A stretch of 64,000 nt of DNA, taken from Nocardia shimofusensis NBRC 100134. GTDB lineage: Bacteria; Actinomycetota; Actinomycetes; Mycobacteriales; Mycobacteriaceae. A model generated the notes under the pieces. The model saw nothing but the letters and a program-made list of their open reading frames with translations, was not told where the DNA came from and made no database searches. This document shows, one piece after another, positions 27,174 through 36,504 of this stretch (its first letter is position 1; every line of letters starts with the position of its first letter). A program made the position numbers and the translations under genes. The stretch lies in NCBI RefSeq assembly GCF_001613125.1, contig NZ_BDBT01000003.1:62001-126000 (forward strand). The letters are read 5' to 3'.

Positions 27174-28073
27174 ATGAGTGCTGGAGCTTCGGTTCTGTTC
27201 GATGCGCCCGGCCCCCGGGCCCGGATCCGCAACCACATCTTCTCGGCGCTGGTCGCCGCCGCGATCATCGCGGCAGGCTACTACCTGTTCCGAGTCTTCG
27301 AGGACAAGGGCCAGTTCGAGGCCGCGAAGTGGACACCGTTCCTCGAGCAGGAGGTCTGGACGACCTATCTGCTGCCCGGTCTGCGGGGCACCATCATCGC
27401 GGCGGTGCTGTCCATCGTGTTCGCGATGGTCCTCGGCATGATCTTCGGCATCCTGCGTCTGTCCGAGCACCGCTCGGTGCGGATCGTGGCGGGCACGGTC
27501 GTGGAGTTCGCGCGCGCCATCCCGGTGCTGATCCTGATGATCTTCCTGTTCGCCCTGTTCAGCGAATACAACGTGTTCAGGTCCGACGATCTGGCGCTCG
27601 CCGCGGTCGTCACCGCGTTGACCATCTACAACGGCTCGGTCATCGCCGAGATCGTGCGGGCGGGGATCCGCTCGCTGCCGCGCGGGCAGACGGAGGCGGC
27701 GCTCGCGGTCGGTATGCGCAAGAACCAGCTGATGCGGCTGATCCTGCTGCCGCAGGCGATCACCGCCATGCTGCCCGCTCTGATCTCGCAGATGGTGGTG
27801 GCGCTCAAGGACACCGCCCTGGGCTACCAGATCACCTATGTCGAGATCGTGCGCTCCGGCCAGCAACTCGGCGCGTCCGAGAGCAACACGATCCCCGCGC
27901 TGGTCGTCGTCGCGCTCGTCATGATCGCGCTCAACAGCACACTGACCTACGTAGCGACCGCGGTGGAGCGGCGGTTGCGCTCGGGCAAGCGGGCCAAGGG
28001 CGGCGGCGCGGTGCTGGCCGCCGATTCCATCATCACCGACGCCGCCCCCGGAATGGATCTGGAGAAGAGATGA
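27174..28073 (+). CDS. gluD: Amino-acid ABC transporter permease (GluD-like)
   Basis: A 299-residue second permease of the uptake system with five to six membrane segments. The EAA-type loop is TEAALAVGMRKNQLMRLILLPQAI (about 180-205). It is longer than GluC because of N- and C-terminal cytoplasmic extensions, the latter rich in basic residues (RRLRSGKRAKGGG). The start ATG at 27174 is well placed behind AGGAGG at 27161. It ends the operon at a convergent terminator. Confidence 0.92.
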   Translation: MSAGASVLFDAPGPRARIRNHIFSALVAAAIIAAGYYLFRVFEDKGQFEAAKWTPFLEQEVWTTYLLPGLRGTIIAAVLSIVFAMVLGMIFGILRLSEHRSVRIVAGTVVEFARAIPVLILMIFLFALFSEYNVFRSDDLALAAVVTALTIYNGSVIAEIVRAGIRSLPRGQTEAALAVGMRKNQLMRLILLPQAITAMLPALISQMVVALKDTALGYQITYVEIVRSGQQLGASESNTIPALVVVALVMIALNSTLTYVATAVERRLRSGKRAKGGGAVLAADSIITDAAPGMDLEKR

Positions 28074-28081
28074 GTGCGGCG

Positions 28082-28115
28082 AGCGCCGCCGGTCGGCCCA
28101 TCGTCCGGCGGCGCT
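28082..28115. terminator. Bidirectional terminator after gluD
   Basis: An 11-bp GC-rich stem (28082-28092 with 28105-28115) and a 12-base loop lie between gluD and the convergent 3-hydroxyacyl-CoA dehydrogenase gene, overlapping the latter's stop codon. Confidence 0.6.
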
Positions 28116-28974
28116 ACGGCTGGTACTTGTAGAAGCCCTCGCCGGTGGCGATGCCGAGCTTGCCCTTGTCGATGTAATTCGCCTTCAACCAGGCCGCGAG
28201 CCGCTGGGCATCCTCGTCGCCGTGCACGAGGATGTTGTAGGGGGTGGTAAGCCCGATGACATCGAGGATCTGGAACGGGCCCAGCGGCGCGCCGGTGCCG
28301 ATGCGCCAGGTCTTGTCGACCGCCTCGGGGTCGGCGTATCCGCCCGCGGCGAGTGCCATCCCCGCATCGAGGAGTGGCACGAGCAGCGAGTTGAGCACGT
28401 ACCCCGCCTTCTCCTTGTGCATTTCGATCGGCACCATCCCGATGGCCTCGGCGAAAGCGGCCACCGCCCGGAACACCGCCGGGTCGGTATCGGTGGTGCC
28501 CATGACCTCGGCGGTGTTCATCTTCCACACCCGGTTGGCGAAGTGCAGGGCGAGGAATCGATCGGGGCGACCGGTGAAATCCTTGATGTCGCTGGGCAGC
28601 AGCGTCGAGGAGTTGGTGGCGAAGATGGTCCGCTCGGGCGCGAGTTCACCCAGGCGTTCGTAGGTGTCGCGTTTGATGTCGAGCACCTCCGGGACCGCTT
28701 CGATCACCAGGTCGGCCTCGGCAACGGCCGCAGCCAAGTCCGTGGTCAGCGTGATCGCGGAGCGGGCCTGCTCGGTCTTGTCGCCGGTGGCGCCGGGCAC
28801 TTCCTCCCGATAGGTGGCGGCCAGCGTCGCCAAGCGTTCGCGCGCGGTCGCCAGCGCCTCCTCGCTGATGTCGTAGGCGGTGACCTCGAAACCTCGGAAC
28901 GAGGTCTGGAACGCGATCTGCGAGCCGAGCACACCGGTCCCCAGAACGGTCACCTTCTTGATCTCGAAGCCCAT
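28114..28974 (-). CDS. 3-hydroxyacyl-CoA dehydrogenase
   Basis: A 286-residue NAD-dependent dehydrogenase oxidising (S)-3-hydroxyacyl-CoA to 3-oxoacyl-CoA in beta-oxidation or butanoate metabolism. The Rossmann fingerprint TVLGTGVLGSQIA is at about 10-20; the TNSSTLLPSDI segment and the catalytic His in LALHFANRVW (about 140) are present. The C-terminal domain follows the family (KAGYVLNSLLVPLLDAG). The motif HFANRVWKM differs from the more common HFFNPV form, suggesting a distinct subfamily. ATG at 28974 has AGGGAGAG upstream. It is monocistronic. Confidence 0.88.
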   Translation of the reverse strand: MGFEIKKVTVLGTGVLGSQIAFQTSFRGFEVTAYDISEEALATARERLATLAATYREEVPGATGDKTEQARSAITLTTDLAAAVAEADLVIEAVPEVLDIKRDTYERLGELAPERTIFATNSSTLLPSDIKDFTGRPDRFLALHFANRVWKMNTAEVMGTTDTDPAVFRAVAAFAEAIGMVPIEMHKEKAGYVLNSLLVPLLDAGMALAAGGYADPEAVDKTWRIGTGAPLGPFQILDVIGLTTPYNILVHGDEDAQRLAAWLKANYIDKGKLGIATGEGFYKYQP

Positions 28975-29234
28975 CGTGTTCTCTCCCTTCCCGCGAGACG
29001 ACCCTCGCCTCGCGACACCGCCACCGCCCATCATGGTCGATGGTCCGGCCGGGAGAGATCATTGCCCGCCGACCGCCGTCGCCGATCGGCCGACTACCCG
29101 TTTCCGCGGTGACGACACGGCAGACGCGTGGCGACTCCTGTCCCGGCGCGCACACCCGGGCCGGCCGCGACCGTATCGGAGCGGTCCGTGTCGACGTCCC
29201 CGTCCGACCGCGCGGTGGCGGCTCGTCGTGGCGC

Positions 29235-30281
29235 TCAGTCGATGCGGTCCGGCGGCGAATCGGCAGCGTCGAGCGCCCTCATTTCCTCTTTCACCACGGC
29301 GTACGCCGTCGACTGGCTGTAGCCGCGCCGGGCGAGCATGCCGACGAGACGGCGAAGAGCCTTGTCGCGCTCCAGATCTCGCGGCATGGTGCGCAGTTTG
29401 CGACGGACCATGTCGGCGGCGCGGACCCGTTCGTCGTCATCGCTGACCGCGGCGAGCGCGGCGGCCGCGTCCGAGGGCGCGACGCCCTTGCGACGCAGTT
29501 CCTGGGCCAGAGCCTGCCTGCCCTTGCCGGAGTAGGTGTGCCGCGAATTCACCCACTGCTCGGCGAAGGCGGCGTCGTCCACGAGCCCGACTTCGGCGAG
29601 ACGCTGCAGCGTGCTCTCGACGATCTCCGGGGTGAACCCCTTCGCGGCGAGACGCTGCGCGAGTTCGGCACGGCTGCGGGCGCGAACAGCGAGCAGGCGA
29701 AGGCACGCGTCCTTCGCCTGCTCGACCGTCCCACCGTGCGGGGTGCGCCCCGGCGTCGACCGGCTCTCGCCCGCCTCCGTCTCCCGCGCATCCCACTCGG
29801 ATCCGGCCGCCACCGGATCCGCCCGGCGGGCCGCGCGACCCGCGCGCGCCGACCGGGAGCTCTTCGGCTTCCTGTCTCGCTCTCCCCCGCCGTAGCGACC
29901 TCCCCCACGGGCTGCTCCGCCTTCGGCTGTTCCCTCACGGGCCGCGTCGCCGTCGGGTTCGACGTCGCGCTCCTCGGATGCGCTGGGGCCCACGCCGGGG
30001 TCTCGACCACCGTGGCCGCCGCTGTGGTTGCCGCCTGCGCCGACGATCTGGCGGGTGGACCCGGTCGAGCGCGCCCGCTGCGGATCGGGCTCGCTCGACC
30101 GGGTTCCCGGGCTGTCCACGTCGGTCGAACCACCTTCGACCCACGGGACCCGTTCATCGCCCGCTCGCCGCTGTGCCGCGGCGGTGTCGGTCCGGCTGCG
30201 GCCGGCGGCGAGGAGTTCGTGCAGCCGGCGGCGCACGTCGTCGACCGGATCGGACCGTTGTTCGGCAGAACGATCCGGCAC
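29235..30281 (-). CDS. recX: RecA regulatory protein RecX with long N-terminal extension
   Basis: RecX inhibits RecA filament growth. The RecX domain occupies roughly residues 185-340 (QAKDACLRLLAVRARSRAEL, GLVDDAAFAEQWVNSRH, KGVAPSDAAAALAAV and the C-terminal RRGYSQSTAYAVVKEE). About 180 residues of low-complexity, charged and Arg/Gly-rich sequence precede it, making the protein about twice the usual size. The start is GTG at 30281, 22 nt after recA, so the genes should be cotranscribed and coupled. A later start would shorten the extension; no better ribosome site was evident. Confidence 0.85.
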   Translation of the reverse strand: MPDRSAEQRSDPVDDVRRRLHELLAAGRSRTDTAAAQRRAGDERVPWVEGGSTDVDSPGTRSSEPDPQRARSTGSTRQIVGAGGNHSGGHGGRDPGVGPSASEERDVEPDGDAAREGTAEGGAARGGGRYGGGERDRKPKSSRSARAGRAARRADPVAAGSEWDARETEAGESRSTPGRTPHGGTVEQAKDACLRLLAVRARSRAELAQRLAAKGFTPEIVESTLQRLAEVGLVDDAAFAEQWVNSRHTYSGKGRQALAQELRRKGVAPSDAAAALAAVSDDDERVRAADMVRRKLRTMPRDLERDKALRRLVGMLARRGYSQSTAYAVVKEEMRALDAADSPPDRID

Positions 30282-30303
30282 GACCCGCCTGCCGGCGACC
30301 GGC

Positions 30304-31347
<1,044 letters not shown>

Positions 31348-31395
31348 GTCCTGTCCCCTTTTCGACGGGTAGGTCTGTTGTCCTGGTTGGCGCCC

Positions 31396-31418
31396 ACAGT
31401 AGAGGGCGGCACCGACAA
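31396..31418 (-). promoter_or_regulatory. RecA-NDp-type (PafBC-dependent) promoter of recA
   Basis: On the minus strand TTGTCGGTG (plus 31410-31418), eight bases, then TACTGT (plus 31396-31401) match the published mycobacterial RecA-NDp consensus TTGTCRGTG-N8-TANNNT exactly. This promoter class answers to DNA damage independently of LexA through PafBC. Confidence 0.88.
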
Positions 31419-31437
31419 GTTCTGACGCCGAGCCTAG

Positions 31438-31453
31438 CCGAACAGATGTTCGA
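31438..31453 (-). promoter_or_regulatory. LexA-binding SOS box upstream of recA
   Basis: TCGAAC-ATCT-GTTCGG on the minus strand differs by one base from the actinobacterial SOS consensus TCGAAC-N4-GTTCGA. It lies about 90 nt before the recA start, just upstream of the RecA-NDp promoter. Confidence 0.88.
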
Positions 31454-31528
31454 CTCCAAGTGACTCGCCGGACCGATCGGATCACCCGCCGACGGCCCGG
31501 CGATCAACCCCTCATCGAGCTGAGACAA

Positions 31529-31558
31529 CACGGCCCACCCCGGCACGGCCCACCCCGG
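31529..31558. repeat. 15-bp tandem duplication near the DUF1348 gene
   Basis: The unit CACGGCCCACCCCGG occurs twice perfectly (31529-31543, 31544-31558) with a partial third copy. It lies in the gap between the recA control region and the stop of the DUF1348 gene. It looks like replication slippage. Confidence 0.75.
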
Positions 31559-31564
31559 CACGGC

Positions 31565-32017
31565 CTACCACTGTGGCAACGGCGCGTCGTCCTCGTCGGG
31601 GCCGCGCGCGCCGAAGATCCGCCGGTCGGCCTCGGCGATGGCGACGTCGTTGATGCTCGCCTCCCGGCGCGACATGAGACCGTCCGCCGCGAACTCCCAT
31701 TGCTCGTTGCCATAGCTGCGCCACCAGCCGCCCGCCTCGTCGTGCCATTCGTACTGGAAGCGCACGGCGATGCGGTTGCCGTCGAAAGCCCACAGCTCCT
31801 TGCGCAGCGCGTATCCGTTCTCCTTCTCCCACTTCCTGGTGAGGAAGTCGACGACGGCCGACCGGCCGACGAAGTACTCGTCACGGTTGCGCCACACCGA
31901 ATCCTCGGTGTACGCGGCGGCGACCCGTTCGGGATCGCGGGTGTTCCACGCGTGCTCGGCGGCACGCACCTTCTCCGCCGCGGTCGCGCGGTCGAACGGG
32001 GGTAGCGGTGGTCGCAT
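31565..32017 (-). CDS. DUF1348 / NTF2-like protein
   Basis: A 150-residue small-pocket alpha+beta (SnoaL/NTF2-like) protein of the DUF1348 family. Family hallmarks are visible: [20 protein letters not shown] at the start, [36 protein letters not shown] and EASINDVAI. The biochemical function is unknown; members are often found near short oxidoreductases. ATG at 32017 is chosen because AGAGGA lies 8-10 nt upstream and it matches family starts; the frame is open to 32128. It is the last of a same-strand group with the PNPOx-like and VOC genes. Confidence 0.85.
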   Translation of the reverse strand: MRPPLPPFDRATAAEKVRAAEHAWNTRDPERVAAAYTEDSVWRNRDEYFVGRSAVVDFLTRKWEKENGYALRKELWAFDGNRIAVRFQYEWHDEAGGWWRSYGNEQWEFAADGLMSRREASINDVAIAEADRRIFGARGPDEDDAPLPQW

Positions 32018-32070
32018 GAGGAAGTCCTCTCGGTGGGGAGTCATGGGTACGTGAGCGGGAAGGCCAGAGG

Positions 32071-32982
32071 TCAGGGATTGACCGGGGACAGTTCGGCAGC
32101 GCCCCAGCGCAGCGGGCCGTCCGGCCACTCGAACACCTCATCGACGGTGAAATCGATCGAGCACTGTGCGCCCGGCGCGAAGGTCGCCGGGTCCCAATTG
32201 AATTCGGCCGTCCCGGTCAGCTGCAGCGCGCCGCCGGTGGTCCAGTCCGGGATCAGCAAGCCGCAGCGCGGGTGGGCGAGGAGATTGCCGAGTGTCATGA
32301 ACATCGAGTTGCCCCGGTAGTCCGGCCAGCGCAGCCGGGTCGGCGACAGCACGCTCAGGAAGCCGGGATTTCCGCCGCGGTGCGAGGCGTCGGCGTCACC
32401 GTCGGTATCCGCGGTGGCGACGAAGAAGGTGTCCGCCGCCGCCACGGCAGCCCGCTGGGCCGGGTCGAGTTCCGTGCTCCTACGGGGCTCACCGGCGAGG
32501 TGATCCATCGAATGGGCGACCACCTCGCGGCGCGCGATGTACTTCGGGCAATTCGAATAGACCTGTTCGGTGGTGATCGCGAGACCCCCCTCGCGCGGCA
32601 GGGACCTGCCGTTCACCCGCATCCGCCTGCGCTTGGCCGGTTGCAGCGCGATCATGCCGATGCGGGCGGGCGCGGACAGCGCCGCGGCGAGCGGATCGCC
32701 GACGGCGGGGCGGGCGGCGAGGTCGATCGAGGTGCTGTCGTCGGCCCGGGCCGGCGGGACCACCCGGAGGAAGCCCGGCGCCCCCGACAGCGCGCTCGCC
32801 CACAGCCTGCCGTCGCCGTCGGCGGCCGACACCACGACCATCGGCTGCGCGGCCAGGAATTCGGCGGCCACGGGCGGGATGCCGGTGCGGATGGTCCGGC
32901 CGACCTTGGCCGCGACAGCGTCCTGCCCCATTCGCCGCTGGACGGCGAGTTCACCGGGATGAAAGGGTCCCACGATCGCCAC
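32071..32982 (-). CDS. Pyridoxamine 5'-phosphate oxidase-like flavin-binding protein
   Basis: A 303-residue protein of the split-barrel FMN/F420-binding superfamily. It appears to hold two related halves: an N-terminal one ([24 protein letters not shown]) and a C-terminal one ([25 protein letters not shown] through [25 protein letters not shown]), a layout typical of annotated 'pyridoxamine 5'-phosphate oxidase family' proteins. Cofactor and substrate are uncertain. It begins 2 nt after the VOC gene stop, so the two are cotranscribed from the promoter at 33508-33537. Confidence 0.85.
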   Translation of the reverse strand: MAIVGPFHPGELAVQRRMGQDAVAAKVGRTIRTGIPPVAAEFLAAQPMVVVSAADGDGRLWASALSGAPGFLRVVPPARADDSTSIDLAARPAVGDPLAAALSAPARIGMIALQPAKRRRMRVNGRSLPREGGLAITTEQVYSNCPKYIARREVVAHSMDHLAGEPRRSTELDPAQRAAVAAADTFFVATADTDGDADASHRGGNPGFLSVLSPTRLRWPDYRGNSMFMTLGNLLAHPRCGLLIPDWTTGGALQLTGTAEFNWDPATFAPGAQCSIDFTVDEVFEWPDGPLRWGAAELSPVNP

Positions 32983-32984
32983 CC

Positions 32985-33458
32985 TCAGAAGAAGCCGCAG
33001 GTGGGTGCGGCTCCGTGGGGCGCGGGAGCGGTTTCGGCGCCCGCGGGCGCGTACACCTCCAGCCGGATGCCGTCGGGGTCGGTGAAGAAGATGCCGCCCG
33101 AGGACACGCCTTCGCCGTGCGCCACCACGCCGTCGTGCACCAGGTCGACGCCCAGTTCCCGCAGCTTCGCCTCGACCGAGCGCACCTGCTCCATGTCGTC
33201 CACCTGGAACGACAGGTGATGCAGGCCCGGCGTACTCGTGGAGAACTCACCGTCGGACTGAGCCCAGAGCGCGAGCATCAGCCTGCCGTCCAGGCCGAGG
33301 AACACGAAGCGGGTCCGGCCCTCTCCGCCGCTGGTGATCTGTTCGAAACCGAGCGCGCGCCGATAGAACTCGGCGGAGCGATCGATGTCGGAGACGTTCA
33401 TCCCGACATGTCCCGTCGTGAGCACGGGCGCGGCCACCGTTGTCGTCGAGCCTGTCAT
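32985..33458 (-). CDS. VOC-family (glyoxalase/dioxygenase-fold) protein
   Basis: A 157-residue vicinal-oxygen-chelate protein with two beta-alpha-beta-beta-beta modules. HVGMNVSDIDRSAEFYRRALGF contributes the first metal His, LHHLSFQVDDMEQV the second and IFFTDPDGIRLEVYAP the Glu. It is probably a lyase, isomerase or dioxygenase; the substrate is unknown. ATG at 33458 follows AGGAGGACGCA. It is the first gene of a putative two-to-three-gene operon divergent from a CGNR-type regulator, which likely controls it. Confidence 0.88.
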   Translation of the reverse strand: MTGSTTTVAAPVLTTGHVGMNVSDIDRSAEFYRRALGFEQITSGGEGRTRFVFLGLDGRLMLALWAQSDGEFSTSTPGLHHLSFQVDDMEQVRSVEAKLRELGVDLVHDGVVAHGEGVSSGGIFFTDPDGIRLEVYAPAGAETAPAPHGAAPTCGFF

Positions 33459-33498
33459 TGCGTCCTCCTGAAATATCCAACCGCCTTTTGCGGTTTCA

Positions 33499-33556
33499 AC
33501 GGTTAGAACCGTATGGCCGACGGGCACACAGTGTCAACCCCCTAAATGTGATTTAG
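33499..33556. promoter_or_regulatory. Divergent control region with two palindromes and a sigma-70-type promoter
   Basis: On the minus strand TTGACA (plus 33532-33537), 18 bases and TACGGT (plus 33508-33513) form a good housekeeping promoter for the VOC operon. A perfect palindrome ACGGTTAGAACCGT (33499-33512) covers the -10 box. A second, CTAAAT-GTG-ATTTAG (33542-33556), lies just upstream of the -35. The word GGTTAGAA recurs at 33558-33565. The site arrangement suggests repression by the divergent CGNR regulator, which is inference. Confidence 0.7.
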
Positions 33557-33576
33557 TGGTTAGAAAGGCGGTGACC

Positions 33577-34143
33577 ATGACGCGGACAGACCGCGGCTCG
33601 ATACCCTCGGGCATGCCCGATCCGCGCCCGCACCTCGGTGAACCGCTGGCACTCGACCTGCTCAACACCCGTTGGATGGACAACGGTCCGCGGGATCTGC
33701 TCACCGACGTGACAGGTTTGGGCATCTGGCTGACCTCGGCCGGGCTCGCCGAACAGGCCACGGCCGACGAGCCGACACTGGCGGCGGTCCTGGAAGCACG
33801 CGCGGCCATCTACGACGTGGTCGTCTCGGGCATGCGCGAGACACGCACCCACGCCGCTCTCAACGCAGTCCTCGACCACGGGCGGATACGGCGCGCTCTG
33901 CGGGCTTCCGGCCCCGTCGCCGAACCCGAGGTCGCGACGGCGGCTCGGCTGCCCGGCTGGCTCGCCGCGGAGAACCTGCTCGAACTACTCGCCGAGGCGC
34001 CGGATCGCATCCGTCAGTGCGCCCACGAGCAGTGCGTTCTGTTCTTCTACGACACCTCGAAAAACGGCACGCGGCGGTGGCATTCGATGTCCACGTGCGG
34101 CAATCGCGCCAAAGCCGCCCGGCACTACTCCAAGAAGTCGTGA
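33577..34143 (+). CDS. CGNR zinc-finger / ABATE-domain transcriptional regulator
   Basis: A 188-residue protein with an N-terminal stress-sensing ABATE domain (about 15-130) and a C-terminal CGNR zinc ribbon: CAHEQC then MSTCGNRAKAARHY, with the flanking sequence FFYDTSKNGTRRWHS typical of the family. These proteins are DNA-binding regulators, usually of adjacent oxidoreductases. ATG at 33577 has AAAGG 10 nt upstream; a GTG at 33556 would overlap the palindrome. It is divergent from the VOC/PNPOx/DUF1348 genes and is their probable regulator. Confidence 0.87.
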   Translation: MTRTDRGSIPSGMPDPRPHLGEPLALDLLNTRWMDNGPRDLLTDVTGLGIWLTSAGLAEQATADEPTLAAVLEARAAIYDVVVSGMRETRTHAALNAVLDHGRIRRALRASGPVAEPEVATAARLPGWLAAENLLELLAEAPDRIRQCAHEQCVLFFYDTSKNGTRRWHSMSTCGNRAKAARHYSKKS

Positions 34144-34189
34144 ACCGCCCGGCGGGGCCGGACCAGCCGAGAAGGGCTGAACCAGCAGC

Positions 34190-34384
34190 TCACCAGCGGG
34201 ACTTCGGAACGTCGAACTCGGCGCACAGCGCCCGCCACACCTCGCGCGGATCGATACCCGCCTCGATCGCCTGCGCTCCGGTGCGGCCGCCGAGGGCCAG
34301 AATGGTGTGATCGGCGAGCAGGGCGTCGCCCCGCACACTGCCGAACTCGGTGTGCAACAGCTCCTGGAACTCCGTCAACCGCAT
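34190..34384 (-). CDS. DUF3046 small protein
   Basis: A 64-residue protein matching the DUF3046 family found beside recA/recX in many actinobacteria (MRLTEFQELLHTEFG, LALGGRTGAQAIEAGIDPREVWRALC, EFDVPKSRW). Function unknown. ATG at 34384 is chosen because the family begins M-R-x-T-E-F; the open frame extends upstream without support. It is convergent with the CGNR gene, with only 46 nt between. Confidence 0.88.
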   Translation of the reverse strand: MRLTEFQELLHTEFGSVRGDALLADHTILALGGRTGAQAIEAGIDPREVWRALCAEFDVPKSRW

Positions 34385-34457
34385 CGTCCCGAAGATACTC
34401 GCGCCGGTTCGCCACCCGCACCGTGCCCAGCACTCGCGGTCCGGACGCCCTCGGCTG

Positions 34458-35621
34458 TCAGCGCGAGCGCACTCGGTCGAGCACCCGGCGGCACAGTTCG
34501 ACCGGATCGCCGACCTCGGCAGCACCCATCGACGCCTCCTCGGCGGCGGCGGTGTAGCGCGGATGATCGAGCATTTCCTGCACGGCGGTACGCACCGATT
34601 CGGCGGTCAGCGGCCGGACGATGATCGAACTGCCTTGCCGCGCCGCACGATTGGCCAGTTCCCATTGATCTCCACCGCCGGGCACGGTGATGATGGGGAC
34701 CCCGGCGAGCAGGGTCTTGGCGAGCAGGCCGTGCCCGCCGCCGCCGACGACCACCGCCGCGTGCCGCAGCAGTTCGTCCTGCCGGCCCAAGCCCGCGGTG
34801 GCCCAGGACGGCAGATCGGCGGGTGGGGCGTCGAGCATCGAGATCGCCACCCGCACACCCGCTCCGTCGAGCGCGCGCAGCACGGTATCGACCATCCCCT
34901 CGACCCCGGTGTGCGCGGTGGACGGGGCGACCATCACCAGCGGATCGTCGCCCGGCGGCAGCTCGAGCACATCGTCGGTCGGCTCCCACAGCAACGGGCC
35001 GACCAGGTGCGCGTTGTCCGGCCAGTCCGGGCGCGGAACCTCGAGCGCGGGCAGCGTCGCCAGCAGACGCGCCGCCGGTCCCGGATCGACGGAGGGCAGG
35101 CCGACGCTCTCGCGGGCACGGGAGCGCTGTTGTTCGCCCTTGCGTACGGCACGGTCGGTCATCGCCCGCAGTACCGAGTCCCGCAGTCTGCCACGCACAC
35201 CCTCGCCCACCGCGAGCCCGCTTCCGATGGGCGGCAGGCCTTTCGACGGCAGATACAACGGATGTGGCGAGAGCTCCACCCACGGCACGCGGAGCCGTTC
35301 GGCGGCCATTCCACCACCGGCGGTCAATACATCGGAGACCACCAGCTCCGGCAGCATGGCACTGAGGTCGGGCAGGATCTCGGTGGAGATGTGGGCGGCG
35401 CGCTCGTGGATGCGCCGCCCCGCGTCGGCGTCGTCGTCGATCGCCCTGGGCGCCAGGCCTTTCAGCCTGCGCACCGGAATGCCGGCGCCTCTGGCGGTAT
35501 CGAACCAACGCGGTCCGGTGAACAGCACCGGTTCGTCGCCCGCGGCGAGGAACCGCTCGCACAGTGCGAGCGCAGGGAACGCATGGCCGGGGTCCGGACC
35601 GGCGACGACCGCAACACGCAT
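34458..35621 (-). CDS. GT1-family (UGT-like) glycosyltransferase
   Basis: A 387-residue glycosyltransferase of GT-B fold, related to macrolide and sterol glycosyltransferases. The N-terminal domain starts RVAVVAGPDPGHAFPALALCERF. The C-terminal nucleotide-sugar site is LLRHAAVVVGGGGHGLLAKTLLAGVPIITVPGGGDQWELANR, with the PSPG-like HG and DQ positions. It occupies the place of Rv2739c relative to DUF3046 and recA. Donor and acceptor are unknown. ATG at 35621 is chosen by family start; longer frames upstream overlap the PIG-L gene region. Confidence 0.87.
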   Translation of the reverse strand: MRVAVVAGPDPGHAFPALALCERFLAAGDEPVLFTGPRWFDTARGAGIPVRRLKGLAPRAIDDDADAGRRIHERAAHISTEILPDLSAMLPELVVSDVLTAGGGMAAERLRVPWVELSPHPLYLPSKGLPPIGSGLAVGEGVRGRLRDSVLRAMTDRAVRKGEQQRSRARESVGLPSVDPGPAARLLATLPALEVPRPDWPDNAHLVGPLLWEPTDDVLELPPGDDPLVMVAPSTAHTGVEGMVDTVLRALDGAGVRVAISMLDAPPADLPSWATAGLGRQDELLRHAAVVVGGGGHGLLAKTLLAGVPIITVPGGGDQWELANRAARQGSSIIVRPLTAESVRTAVQEMLDHPRYTAAAEEASMGAAEVGDPVELCRRVLDRVRSR

Positions 35622-35686
35622 CGGCTCAGCCTGCCACACCCGGGGCCCGGCACCGGGCACACCCCTGGCGCTCCCGGACGAAACTC

Positions 35687-36394
35687 TCACGAGAAGAAAT
35701 ACAACCGGACCCCCACCGCCCGCTCGGCCGGGAAACCCTCGATCGGTGCGGTGACCATGTCGATGACGGTTCGCGCCTGCTGCTCCACCGGTTCGGGGCT
35801 CAGCGCCTCCAGGTAGCGCCGGTGCGCGGACAGCGAGATCACCGCCTGGTCGACGGTCTCGGTGACATCGACCGCGTGCGTGGGCCCCGGGCCGGTCACC
35901 GCCGCCCAGCGCGCGAGCCACGGTTCCAGGTCGGCGATCTCGGGGAAGATCCACTCGTTACCCGCGTCGGAGACCGCGTCCAGGCCCGCGCGCCCCACCG
36001 CGCGGTGGTCGGCGCTGTTGACATATCCCGAGGCCCAGGTGTCGCCGAAGTTCCCCAGGATCACCATTTCGGGACGATGTCTGCGAATGGCGGCGGCCAG
36101 ATCCTGTCGCAATCCGAGGCTCGCCTCGAGGCGGCCGTCCGGGTAGCCGAGGAACTCGACCTCGTTCACCCCGACGGCGGCCGCGGAGGCCAGTTGCTCG
36201 CGTTCGCGCAGCGGCCCGGATTCCGCCGGCGGCAGGCCCGCGATGCCGGCCTCACCGCTGGTCACCAGCACGTACCTGATGTCCTTGCCCTGCGCTGTCC
36301 AACGGGCGACCGCAGCGGCGAGGCCGTACTCGATGTCATCGGGGTGAGCCACGATCACCAGGCCACGATGCCAGTCCTCGGGTATCTGCTCCAT
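35687..36394 (-). CDS. PIG-L family deacetylase
   Basis: A 235-residue zinc deacetylase of the LmbE/PIG-L family with the metal motif AHPDD (about residues 16-20), the TSGEAG segment and the HRAVGRAG region supplying the third ligand. The family includes mycothiol enzymes MshB and Mca, and N-acetylglucosaminyl deacetylases; the shorter length and sequence do not let me assign either. ATG at 36394 (MEQIPEDWHRGLVIVAHPDD) is chosen. It is followed on the same strand, after 65 nt, by the glycosyltransferase gene, so a joint role in sugar-lipid or thiol chemistry is possible. Confidence 0.87.
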   Translation of the reverse strand: MEQIPEDWHRGLVIVAHPDDIEYGLAAAVARWTAQGKDIRYVLVTSGEAGIAGLPPAESGPLREREQLASAAAVGVNEVEFLGYPDGRLEASLGLRQDLAAAIRRHRPEMVILGNFGDTWASGYVNSADHRAVGRAGLDAVSDAGNEWIFPEIADLEPWLARWAAVTGPGPTHAVDVTETVDQAVISLSAHRRYLEALSPEPVEQQARTVIDMVTAPIEGFPAERAVGVRLYFFS

Positions 36395-36504
36395 GCGCCC
36401 ATTCAACACCGGCTGTCGCGGCGGCCACCGTGCTTCCGCCGAAGCGCCTTGCCCGGCCCGAAGACCGGCCCGGTGAGCAACTGCACAGCTCATGATGTAG
36501 ACAC

